Source: Pseudomonadota bacterium
GTDB lineage: Bacteria > Pseudomonadota > Gammaproteobacteria > Xanthomonadales > Ahniellaceae
DNA: 64,000 bases
Direction: 5' to 3'
NCBI GenBank assembly: GCA_022843465.1
Contig: JALHNO010000002.1
Location: 310,001-374,000, forward strand
Shown here: in pieces, positions 37,594 to 46,085 of the stretch
How positions within the stretch are numbered: position 1 is the first letter of the stretch
How the letters are laid out: each line of letters opens with the position of its first letter
The notes under the pieces: generated by a model
What the model was told of the DNA's origin: nothing
The model's input: only the letters and a program-made list of their open reading frames with translations
Databases searched by the model: none
Translations under genes and position numbers: made by a program

Positions 37594-37670
37594 GCGTCCG
37601 TAGCTCAGCTGGATAGAGCATCAGGCTTCGAACCTGGTGGTCGGGGGTTCGAGTCCCTCCGGGCGCGCCA
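37594..37670 (+). tRNA. tRNA-Arg (anticodon UCG)
   Basis: 77 bases including an encoded CCA. The acceptor stem GCGTCCG / CGGGCGC has one T-G pair at position 4-69. The D arm is TAGCTCAGCTGGATAGAGC, anticodon arm TCAGG-CTTCGAA-CCTGG with anticodon TCG at 37628-37630, variable loop TGGTC and T arm GGGGGTTCGAGTCCCTC. It reads CGA arginine codons. Confidence 0.95.
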
Positions 37671-37938
37671 ATTCACTGTTCCGGGCCCCAGGTCCTGCAA
37701 ATCGTTGGTCGCTGGCTGCCGCATGCCGGGCCGGTGCAGACAACCCTCGGATCAAGCCTCTCGATTGGATGTCACTGGGCGACAGTTCTGCTCGACTTCC
37801 GCTGGCACAGGTGCTCCGCACAGCCGCGTCGTTCGCGCATGTGCAAAGGGTATCGCCGAACTCCCACGTGGCACTCCTTGCCGGGCGAGCTCCTGGCTGA
37901 AGCATTTCCTGAGGCGTGCTGCGTGCGCTGGGCAGGTC

Positions 37939-38277
37939 TCAGTCGCCGGCGTCGAGGATCAGCGGAATCCCCGGGTAGTGCGTCGCATACGCCTTGCGTT
38001 CGAGGCGACAGGATTCCGCGCCCATCTCAAAGTCCCGGCAGGCAGTGGGGCGCTGCGCGTAGATTCCACAGCGCATGTGATGCTGGTCCAGCGCGATGCA
38101 CCAGCCTTCCTCGTTCTTGCCCATCACTTCGATGCCGAATTCGTCCAGATCCACCAGGGCCGGCGGTACGCGATCCCCAGGTGACAGCATCACAGTCAAA
38201 CGACAACAGACAGCATCGCAGCGGGCGCACTGGACACCGGGGTCGACATGGCACGCATCGCTGGTTGAGGAAGCCAT
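37939..38277 (-). CDS. YkgJ-family cysteine-cluster protein
   Basis: 112 residues. Cysteines in QCARCDAVCC, WCIAL and the C-terminal CGIYAQRPTACRDFEMGAESC match the zinc- or iron-chelating YkgJ domain (UPF0153), whose function is unknown. AAGGAGG lies 6 bases before ATG 38277, so that ATG is preferred over the two ATGs immediately upstream (38280, 38283), which are too close to the Shine-Dalgarno. The gene is monocistronic. Confidence 0.85.
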   Translation of the reverse strand: MASSTSDACHVDPGVQCARCDAVCCRLTVMLSPGDRVPPALVDLDEFGIEVMGKNEEGWCIALDQHHMRCGIYAQRPTACRDFEMGAESCRLERKAYATHYPGIPLILDAGD

Positions 38278-38290
38278 CATCATCCTCCTT

Positions 38291-38708
38291 ATACACCGGG
38301 AATGCAGACTGTAGGGTGGGTCCCGAAAATTGGTACCCGCCGCATGCCTCCACGTCGGCCGATGCTCTGCGGCACGGGCGACTTTCTGTACGCGCAATGC
38401 CTGAACGTCTCGATGGCCTCTTCGTTGATCAGTGCGCACGAACCCGAGCAATAGCCGCCGAACTCCACGCATCGATGTCCACGTCCAAGCTGCGTCAGTC
38501 CGCAACACCTGGACCCAATGGCCTCTGCTGCCGATGCGCTGCGGCAGCCGGGTAGGCCAACACCCGCCAAGCCTGGTTGCCTCAACTTCCGACGGGTTCG
38601 TCTTGAGCATCGCGATCAACGCGGCCGAGTTCTTTCAGGGGCAAGCCTGCCACCTGGGCTAGAATCCGGGACCTGCCGGATGGTCCGGCGCGCCCGACGG
38701 TACCCCCA
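38291..38708. other. Intergenic stretch without a convincing gene
   Basis: About 420 bases between the YkgJ gene and rmuC. Short frames on both strands are low in recognisable content. A small dyad GGGT(CCCGAAAATTGGT)ACCC at about 38317-38337 resembles debris of a dispersed repeat. It looks like decayed or non-coding sequence. Confidence 0.4.
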
Positions 38709-40226
38709 TTGCACATCACCCTGCTGCATCTGATTGCGCTTCTGCTCGGACTGGCGTTCGGTGTCCTGATCAGCTGGCTGATGATGCGCGGCCGGCGCGA
38801 TCTGGCGCTGGCGGCGGGGCGGGCGGAGGGAGACGTGGAGCGGCAGGTGCTGCTGGAGCGTCTGCAGGCGGCGCTTCGGGATATCGAGCAATTGCGCGAT
38901 CGGCTGGGCGTTGCCGAGCAGTCAGGGCAGAGACTTCAGATGGAGTTGTCCGAACGGGTGCGTGAGGGCGCACAGTCGGCCGAGCGTGCGGCGCGACTGC
39001 CGGCGCTGGAGTCGGCGCTGCAGGATTCACGGCGCGCGCATGCCGATCTCGAGGTGCGCGCGGCACAGCTGGCCACCACGCTGGATCAGGAGCGCAGCCG
39101 CAGCCAGGAACAGCTTGCCCTGCTCAACGAGGCGCGCGAACAGCTGAGCCTGCAGTTCAAGGCGCTCGCCAACGAGATTCTCGAGGAGAAGAGCCGCAAG
39201 TTTGCCGAACAGAATCAGGTCAGTCTCGGCCACCTGCTCAATCCGCTGCAGGAGCGCATCCAGAGCTTCCAGTCGAAGGTCGAAGAGGTCTACGTCAACG
39301 AGAGCAAGGATCGCAGCGCGCTGGCCGAGCAGGTGAAGATGCTGACCTTGCTCAACAACACCTTGAGTGCCGATACCCAGAACCTGACGCTCGCGTTGAA
39401 GGGCGATCGCAAGGCACAGGGCAACTGGGGCGAGATCATTCTCGATGAAGTGCTGGAGAAGGCCGGCCTGCAACGCGGTCGTCATTACGATCGGCAGACC
39501 AGTGTGCGCAGCGAGGATGGCCAGTCGCATGTGATCCCCGATGTGGTGGTGCGTCTGCCGGGCGAGGGCGAGCGCCATCTGGTGGTGGATTCCAAGCTGA
39601 CCTTGCCCGACTACCGGGCGTTTGCCGATGCCGATAGCGAGGACGAGCGCCAGGCGGCATTGAAGCGTCATCTGACTGCGATGCGCGCGCACATGAAGGG
39701 CCTTTCGGAGAAGAACTACCAGAGTCTGTATGGTCTGAAGTCACTCGATTTCGTGGTGATGTTCGTGCCGCTGGAGCCTGCCTTCATGCTGGCGGTCACC
39801 AATGATCGTGAGCTTTTCCAGCATGCCTGGGAGAAGAACATTCTTTTGGTCAGCCCGAGCACCCTGTTGTTCGTGGTGCGCACCGTCGCCTATCTCTGGC
39901 GCCAGGAGGACCTCGGCCGCAATGCCCTCGAGATTTCCCGGCGCGGAGGCGAGCTGTACGACAAGCTGGTCGGCTTTGTGGCCGATCTGCAGCAGGTCGG
40001 TGAACGCCTCCAGCAGGCCCAGGACAGCTACGCCACGGCGCGCCGCAAGTTCAGCGAGGGCCCAGGCAATCTGATCGGTCAGGCCGAGAAGCTGCGCAAG
40101 CTCGGCGTCAAGCCGAGCAAGAAATTGCCGCGCGGCTGGACCGCGGATGCCAGCGGGCCGGATGCCGAAGTCGCGCCCGAACTCCCTGCCGCCGCCGCGG
40201 GCCACGACGAGTCGTCCGGAGCCTGA
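38709..40226 (+). CDS. rmuC: DNA recombination protein RmuC
   Basis: 505 residues. An N-terminal membrane helix (about 3-25, LLHLIALLLGLAFGVLISWLMM), a long coiled coil (about 30-170), then the RmuC nuclease-like domain (about 190-470) with GNWGEIILDEVLEKAGL, VIPDVVVRLPG and VVDSKLTL. RmuC limits inversions and rearrangements at repeats. The start appears to be TTG 38709, without a strong Shine-Dalgarno; a later ATG would lose the membrane helix. Confidence 0.92.
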   Translation: MHITLLHLIALLLGLAFGVLISWLMMRGRRDLALAAGRAEGDVERQVLLERLQAALRDIEQLRDRLGVAEQSGQRLQMELSERVREGAQSAERAARLPALESALQDSRRAHADLEVRAAQLATTLDQERSRSQEQLALLNEAREQLSLQFKALANEILEEKSRKFAEQNQVSLGHLLNPLQERIQSFQSKVEEVYVNESKDRSALAEQVKMLTLLNNTLSADTQNLTLALKGDRKAQGNWGEIILDEVLEKAGLQRGRHYDRQTSVRSEDGQSHVIPDVVVRLPGEGERHLVVDSKLTLPDYRAFADADSEDERQAALKRHLTAMRAHMKGLSEKNYQSLYGLKSLDFVVMFVPLEPAFMLAVTNDRELFQHAWEKNILLVSPSTLLFVVRTVAYLWRQEDLGRNALEISRRGGELYDKLVGFVADLQQVGERLQQAQDSYATARRKFSEGPGNLIGQAEKLRKLGVKPSKKLPRGWTADASGPDAEVAPELPAAAAGHDESSGA

Positions 40227-40460
40227 CGCCCGGCCGCTGCGGCGACGCAGCAAGACAGGCGATCCGATTGCGGATACAAGGGGCGCGGTCGCACTGTCAT
40301 CAGATTTTTATGCGCGACCAGCAGACTGCAATCCTGGACAGTGGCGGCGAGCCGCGTGGTAGGACCAAGGAAGGTTGATTCGGACTGCGCGCCTCCATAC
40401 CGCGCGGTCGACGACCGGGTGCCCGTAGGCATCCAGCAAGTCTTTCGGGGAGAGTGCGGC

Positions 40461-43076
40461 ATGTTGCAGACGCGTCGGTTTGCGCGCTGGGGTGCGCTTG
40501 TTCTTGTGATCGCCGGGCTTGCGCCTGCTGCTGCGGTCAGTCCGGATCATCATGAGTTCGAAGCCAGTCTGTATGCGCCGTTTCGCGGCGAGGCCGCCGA
40601 GGGACGCGAGTTCAAGCTGGCCTTCGGTTTCATCGATGCCCGCGATCCTTCGACGGTGGCATGGCGGCTGGAGCTGTTCGCCGAGGGCGGTACTCAGGCC
40701 CTGCGCAGCTGGCGCGGCGAAGAGCGACTGTTCCAGAAACAGATCGAGGTCATCGTCCCCTGGGATGCCCGCGATCAACACAAGCGACGCTTTCCGGATG
40801 GTTTCTACAACGCGCGGCTGACTGCGGTCTCCGGCGATCCACTGCTGATGCGCACCCGTCCCGGCACGCTCGAGCAACGCGTCGATGACGCGCTCGCAGA
40901 ATCCAGCGACGCCATCGTGCAGGAGTGGCAGGTGCATATCGGTACGCCGCCGGTTGTCCGCATGCCGGCGTTCCGCGCGATGCCACAGGGCGCCCAGGCC
41001 GAGAAGTCCGCGGCCGCGATCGGCTCGTTGCCGTACACGGTCTATCTGGGCAATCTGCACACGCAGAGCAACGACTCCGATGGTGGTGGCGCGATTCCCG
41101 GCTGCACGAGTTCGCAGTCGGCGCAGTCCGGTGCCTTCGGTCCCAACGATGGCTTCATCTATGCCCGCGGTCGTGGGCTGGATTTCTCGGCGGCGACCGA
41201 GCACAACCATTATTTTGATGGTTCTTCGAGCACCAATACTTCGGCCAGTGCCACCACCGCACGCAACCGCTACGCCGCTGGCGTCACCGCGGCCAACAAC
41301 TACAGCGCCGCCAATCCGGGATTCCTCGCGCTGTACGGAATGGAGTGGGGTGTCATCAGCAATGGTGGACATCTGAACATCCTCAATGCCACTGAACTGT
41401 TTGCCTGGGAATACAACAGCAGCAACCAGTTGCTCGGCGACACCTTCGTCGCCAAGAACGACTACGCCAGCCTGTACACCACTATGCGCAGCAAGGGCTT
41501 TGTTGGCCAGTTCAACCATCCTTCGTCGTCGGGACAGTTTCTGATCGGCACGACCGCACTGGCCTACAGCGCCGATGGCGACGAGGTGATGGTGCTGGCC
41601 GAGATCCAGAACACCTCGGCCTTTTCCAGCAATACCACCGAGACCGAGACCGGCCGCAGTACCTACGAACCCGCCTACAAGATCCTGCTCGAACGCGGCT
41701 ATCACGTGGCACCGGCAACCAACCAGGACAACCACTGCGCCAACTGGGGCGCGAGCTGGACCAATCGCACCGGCGTGCTGATTCCCAATGGCACGGCACT
41801 TGGCAAGACCGCCTTTGTCGATGCGCTCAAGGCCCGACGCGTGTTTGCCACCAGCGACAAGAATTCGCAGATCGTGCTGACCGCCAATGGCCGCCTGATG
41901 GGCGAGCGCTTCAACAACAGTGGGCCGCTGAACCTCGTGGTCAACTTCGCCAACACGGCCGGGCGCACGGTGTCCCAGGTACAGATTCTGGAGGGCGTGC
42001 CGGGTCGCAATGGCACGGTGACGACCCTGGCGAGTACGGCCACGCACACGACGACGCCCGCGGTCGGTCAGCACTTCTACTACGCGCGCATTACCCAGGA
42101 TGATGGCAAATTGCTGTGGTCAGCGCCGATCTGGGTCAACCAGACTTCCGGCACGCCGGCCAATGTGCCGCCAGTGGCGAACTTCAGTTTCAGTGTCAAC
42201 GCGCTCGCGGTCACGTTCAGCAATACCTCGACCGACAGCGATGGCAGTATCGCATCGCAGAGCTGGAACTTCGGTGATGGCGGCACGGCGACGACCAGCA
42301 GCCCCAGCAGGACCTACGCGTCGGCGGGGACCTATAACGTGAGCCTGACGGTGACCGACAATCTTGGCGCCAGTCATGCGGTGACCAAGGCCGTCACGGT
42401 GAGTGCCGCGCCGACGGGCACGGCTTTGAGCAATGGCGTGGCACGCACCGGGCTTTCCGGCGCGACCGGGAGTTCCACTGCGTTCACGCTTGCCGTGCCG
42501 GCCGGCGCGACCTCGTTGAGCTTCGTGACAAGCGGCGGAACCGGCGATGCCGATCTCTATGTCCGCTTCGGATCGGTGCCGACGACAACGACCTATGATT
42601 GTCGTTCGATCGCCGACGGCAATGCCGAGACCTGCCCCATCGCCAGTGCGCAGGCGGGTACCTATCACGTGCTGATCAGCGGCTACGCTGCCTACTCCGG
42701 CATGTCGCTGACCGGAAGCTACAGCACCGCGAGTGCCAGCTTTTTCCAGAACACGACCGATTACCCGATCACCGACAACGCGACGGTCGACAGCCCGATC
42801 ACGGTCAGCGGTCGCAGCGGCAATGCGCCCGCCACACTTTCGGTCGCCGTCAACATCGTGCATACCTATCAGGGCGATCTGAAGGTCGATCTGGTTGCGC
42901 CCGATGGCTCGCTCTACAACATCCACAACCGCACCGGTGCCGGTACCGACAACATCATCAAGACGATCAGCATCAATGCCAGCAGCGAACCGGCCAATGG
43001 CGGCTGGAAACTGCGGGTGAACGACAATGGTGCGGGGGATACCGGCTATATCAACAGCTGGTCGATGCAGTTCTAG
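40461..43076 (+). CDS. Secreted PHP-domain (CehA/McbA-like) metallohydrolase with PKD, PPC and P domains
   Basis: 871 residues. Signal peptide (1-25), a beta-rich N-terminal segment, then a PHP-like domain with LGNLHTQSNDSDGG (metal histidine H200) and ATEHNHYF, and NQDNHCANWG further on. The C-terminal third is a tail of secretion domains: PKD (about 567-652), bacterial pre-peptidase C-terminal PPC (about 654-755) and a proprotein-convertase P domain (about 760-871, VNIVHTYQGDLKVDLVAPDG). Such tails are normally on extracellular proteases; here they follow a phosphoesterase-type hydrolase. GGGGAGAG precedes the ATG. Substrate unknown. Confidence 0.85.
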   Translation: MLQTRRFARWGALVLVIAGLAPAAAVSPDHHEFEASLYAPFRGEAAEGREFKLAFGFIDARDPSTVAWRLELFAEGGTQALRSWRGEERLFQKQIEVIVPWDARDQHKRRFPDGFYNARLTAVSGDPLLMRTRPGTLEQRVDDALAESSDAIVQEWQVHIGTPPVVRMPAFRAMPQGAQAEKSAAAIGSLPYTVYLGNLHTQSNDSDGGGAIPGCTSSQSAQSGAFGPNDGFIYARGRGLDFSAATEHNHYFDGSSSTNTSASATTARNRYAAGVTAANNYSAANPGFLALYGMEWGVISNGGHLNILNATELFAWEYNSSNQLLGDTFVAKNDYASLYTTMRSKGFVGQFNHPSSSGQFLIGTTALAYSADGDEVMVLAEIQNTSAFSSNTTETETGRSTYEPAYKILLERGYHVAPATNQDNHCANWGASWTNRTGVLIPNGTALGKTAFVDALKARRVFATSDKNSQIVLTANGRLMGERFNNSGPLNLVVNFANTAGRTVSQVQILEGVPGRNGTVTTLASTATHTTTPAVGQHFYYARITQDDGKLLWSAPIWVNQTSGTPANVPPVANFSFSVNALAVTFSNTSTDSDGSIASQSWNFGDGGTATTSSPSRTYASAGTYNVSLTVTDNLGASHAVTKAVTVSAAPTGTALSNGVARTGLSGATGSSTAFTLAVPAGATSLSFVTSGGTGDADLYVRFGSVPTTTTYDCRSIADGNAETCPIASAQAGTYHVLISGYAAYSGMSLTGSYSTASASFFQNTTDYPITDNATVDSPITVSGRSGNAPATLSVAVNIVHTYQGDLKVDLVAPDGSLYNIHNRTGAGTDNIIKTISINASSEPANGGWKLRVNDNGAGDTGYINSWSMQF

Positions 43077-43430
43077 CGGGCCAGAAATTGTGCGCCGCAG
43101 ATGCGGGCGCGCGCCAGATCCGGTCGCGGTTCGTCGCTGTGGCCGGCCCTCCCTGCATGCTGGCTTGCTCCGCGCCCGGGCGCTGGTGGTCTCTGGATCA
43201 GGACGTTGTGGCAGTCCCTGCTGGCTGGCTGCAATCGTGTCAAGACGCAAACTGGCCACGTGCCAGTTGGCGGCGATTGCCTTCGTGTTCTATTGTGCGG
43301 CACAGCACGAGTAGGTGCCGGGATCTGGTGAACGCAGGTTCTGCGGAGGCAGGATCGCGTTGCGCGGAACGTGGCGTCGGGACGGTCCCCATGGCCGCAG
43401 TTGGGCTTGTCACTTGCGGGAAGGAACCAC
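43077..43430 (+). other. Intergenic region upstream of the TonB-dependent receptor
   Basis: 354 bases with no convincing gene. The only structured piece is the near-palindrome ACTGGC-CACGT-GCCAGT at 43251-43267, about 160 bases upstream of the receptor start, a possible regulatory site. No promoter can be named with confidence. Confidence 0.35.
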
Positions 43431-45899
43431 ATGCAGCACACGACCTGGGTTGGGCTGGCACTGACCGGTTTGGTCGCGGGCGGCTCGGCGCTGGCCGCAG
43501 ATCCGCAACCAGCAGTGGCTCCGCCCGAGCCGGTGAGCGGCGCAAACGATACGCCCACTGCCTTGCAGGAAGTGCTGGTCACTGCGCGCAAGAAGTCGGA
43601 GTCGCTGCAGCGGGTGCCGATGAGCGTGGTCAGCCTGGATGCCGGGCAACAGCACAAGCTGGCGATCGATGACCTGAGCGATCTGGGTCGTGCCGTGCCC
43701 GGCCTGCAGCAGAGCGATCTTGCGATCACCAGTCGGCTGAGTCTGCGCGGAGTGAATTCGGGCGACAACAATGCCTTCGAGCAGGCGGTCGGCGTCTATG
43801 TCGATGGCATCTTCCGCGGCCGGATGAACCAGCAGCACCTGGGTCTGTTCGATCTTGAACGCATCGAGGTGCTGAAGGGTCCGCAGGTTGCGCTCTACGG
43901 CAACAGCTCGATTGGCGGCGCGATCAGCGCCGTGACTCGCAAACCCTCGTTCGATCCCGGGGCCGAACTGCGCCTGGGCTATGAGAGTGAATACCAGAAT
44001 CTTCAGGCGCAGGCGGGCGCGGATCTGCCATTGAGCGAGGATCTGGCCATCCGGTTTGCGGCTACCTGGAGCGATCAGGATCGCGGCATTTCACGCAACG
44101 ATGCCAATGGAAACAGCGAGCCGCGCATGCAGCGCGATGGCGTGCGGCTGTCGGCACTCTGGCTGCCAACCGATGCCCTGAGCGTATCAGTGCGCCACGA
44201 GCAGGGCGATTTTGCCCGTGAAGGGCATATCTTCGATGTGTTCAAACACGTCGATGGCCAGGGCAATCCCTGGCCTGGCTCGGTGTTCACAGGTCTCAAC
44301 GACGGTCGCCTGAACATCGGCAATGGCGATCCCTTCAAGTATCAGGATGGCTTCCAGCGCACAGGGATCAACGAGTCAATGCTGGAGTTGCAATACGTCG
44401 GTGCCGATGTCACCTTGACCGCGATCACTGGTCAGAGCCGCTACGACTACCGGCACTCGGCTGACGTCGATCTCACGCCGGCGACCGTCATCAACGTTTT
44501 TCAGGATGAGGATTACCGTCAGTTCTCCCAGGAGGTCCGACTTTCCAGTGGCGACGACGCGGGTCTGAACTGGCTGGTCGGTGGCTATTACCAGCGCGAC
44601 CAGTTCGACAACGATTACCTCTCCGATTTCAACCTCCCGGCATTGCTGGCACCCGCCTATGGAATTCCAAACGGGTTGGCTGCACAACTTGTTGATCCGT
44701 TTGCCCGCCACATCAGGCTCGAGCAGCGGACCGGGCAATCGGCGCTGTTTGGCCATCTCGATGTTGCGCTGAATGATCAGCTGACGGCAGGCGTCGGGCT
44801 GCGTTATCAACGTACACGCAAGGACGCCGAGCAGGCCGTGTTTGCCGCCGGCATTGACCATGTCGACGGCCCGGGGCGGCTGGTCGACCTGCGCTGGCTC
44901 GATCCTGGCCTGGCGCCGCTCCTGCTGGGCAATCCAGAATACCTGGCCAATCCGACCGGCTATGTGCTGCGACTCGCCGATGGCCGCCTGGTGCAGCCGC
45001 TGCTGGCGCCCAACAACGTGCTCGGCTACAGCATCGTATCGGCGGGCAATGGCGTACTGCATCAGTTTGCTGGTCTCTCACGGAATGAGGCTCATCCGAT
45101 GCTGCAGCTCAGCCTGGCCTGGCAACAGGCGCCCGATCTGATGCTGTATCTCGCTTGGGCGAATGGCGCCAAGGCGGGTGGATTCGATTTTCTGTACGAA
45201 GGCGGCGATCCCGATCAGGTCGAATATGCCGACGAAAGCGCGAGCGTGTTCGAGCTCGGCTTCAAGCGCGACTGGCACAATCTGCGGCTGAACATGGCGG
45301 CCTTCCATGGTCGCTACGATGATCTGCAGGTGTCGGTGTTCGATGGCGGAATCGGCTTCATCGTCGGTAATGCCGCCAGTTCGACTTCGCGCGGTATCGA
45401 CGGTGATCTGGTCTGGCAGATCGACCCCCGCTGGCGCGCGCTGGCGCAATGGTCCTGGGTCGACTTCCGCTACGATCATTTCCCCGATGCCAGCTGCAGT
45501 ACCACGGAGCGACTCAATGGCAGCGGCCCGCAATGTGACTGGTCGGGCCGACGGACGCCCTTCGTTCCCGTGTTCGAGGCTGCCATGGCACTCGAATACC
45601 TGCAGGCCTTCGACGTCTGGTCACTGCAACACGGCCTGCGCCTGAGCTACAAGGGCAGCCACTACACCGCCTCGGATCTGGAGCCACAAACGCGCCAGGA
45701 CGGCTATGCCTTGCTCGACTACCGCCTGCAGTTGCAACGCTTGTCGGCCGACTGGAGCCTGGGTCTGTTCGGACGCAATCTGGGCAACCAGCGCTACAAC
45801 GTATTCACGTCGGTGATCCCGCTGGCGCCTGGTGGAGCATTTGCCCATGTGCTGGCGCCCGGTCGCGAACTTGGTGTCGAATTCGCCCTGCGCTTCTGA
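43431..45899 (+). CDS. TonB-dependent outer-membrane receptor
   Basis: 822 residues. Signal peptide (1-23), a TonB-box-like segment (LQEVLVTARKK, about 43-55), a plug domain (about 55-170, with RVPMSVVSLDAGQ, LSLRGVNSG, VGVYVDGIFRGR, ERIEVLKGPQVALYGNSSIGGAI), then a 22-strand barrel ending in ELGVEFALRF with the terminal phenylalanine needed for Bam recognition. AAGGAA is 6 bases before the ATG. The plug resembles those of the iron/complex-substrate receptor group that is numerous in xanthomonads; the ligand is not predictable. Confidence 0.92.
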   Translation: MQHTTWVGLALTGLVAGGSALAADPQPAVAPPEPVSGANDTPTALQEVLVTARKKSESLQRVPMSVVSLDAGQQHKLAIDDLSDLGRAVPGLQQSDLAITSRLSLRGVNSGDNNAFEQAVGVYVDGIFRGRMNQQHLGLFDLERIEVLKGPQVALYGNSSIGGAISAVTRKPSFDPGAELRLGYESEYQNLQAQAGADLPLSEDLAIRFAATWSDQDRGISRNDANGNSEPRMQRDGVRLSALWLPTDALSVSVRHEQGDFAREGHIFDVFKHVDGQGNPWPGSVFTGLNDGRLNIGNGDPFKYQDGFQRTGINESMLELQYVGADVTLTAITGQSRYDYRHSADVDLTPATVINVFQDEDYRQFSQEVRLSSGDDAGLNWLVGGYYQRDQFDNDYLSDFNLPALLAPAYGIPNGLAAQLVDPFARHIRLEQRTGQSALFGHLDVALNDQLTAGVGLRYQRTRKDAEQAVFAAGIDHVDGPGRLVDLRWLDPGLAPLLLGNPEYLANPTGYVLRLADGRLVQPLLAPNNVLGYSIVSAGNGVLHQFAGLSRNEAHPMLQLSLAWQQAPDLMLYLAWANGAKAGGFDFLYEGGDPDQVEYADESASVFELGFKRDWHNLRLNMAAFHGRYDDLQVSVFDGGIGFIVGNAASSTSRGIDGDLVWQIDPRWRALAQWSWVDFRYDHFPDASCSTTERLNGSGPQCDWSGRRTPFVPVFEAAMALEYLQAFDVWSLQHGLRLSYKGSHYTASDLEPQTRQDGYALLDYRLQLQRLSADWSLGLFGRNLGNQRYNVFTSVIPLAPGGAFAHVLAPGRELGVEFALRF

Positions 45900-46085
45900 T
45901 TGCTGGCGCCGTCTGCTGCCCACCGCTCTGATCCTGAACCTGACACCCGAGTGACTCCGGGACCTGCATGGCGAACCCGCCGCCAGCGCGGTAACCTGCT
46001 GCATCAGACGCCACGGGGTGCGTCTGAACAATTCGGGCGAGCCCGGGGCTCAGCAAATCGGGCTCGAAGCGTGGGAGTCACAACG

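Noticed and set aside
37671-37938. Possible integrated element beside tRNA-Arg
   Set aside because: No integrase, no repeated tRNA 3' end and no coding content change were seen; only intergenic sequence and an ordinary YkgJ gene follow.
38289-38585. 98-codon minus-strand frame with several cysteines upstream of the YkgJ gene
   Set aside because: Cysteine spacing is irregular, no ribosome-binding site, and part of it covers a small repeat-like dyad.
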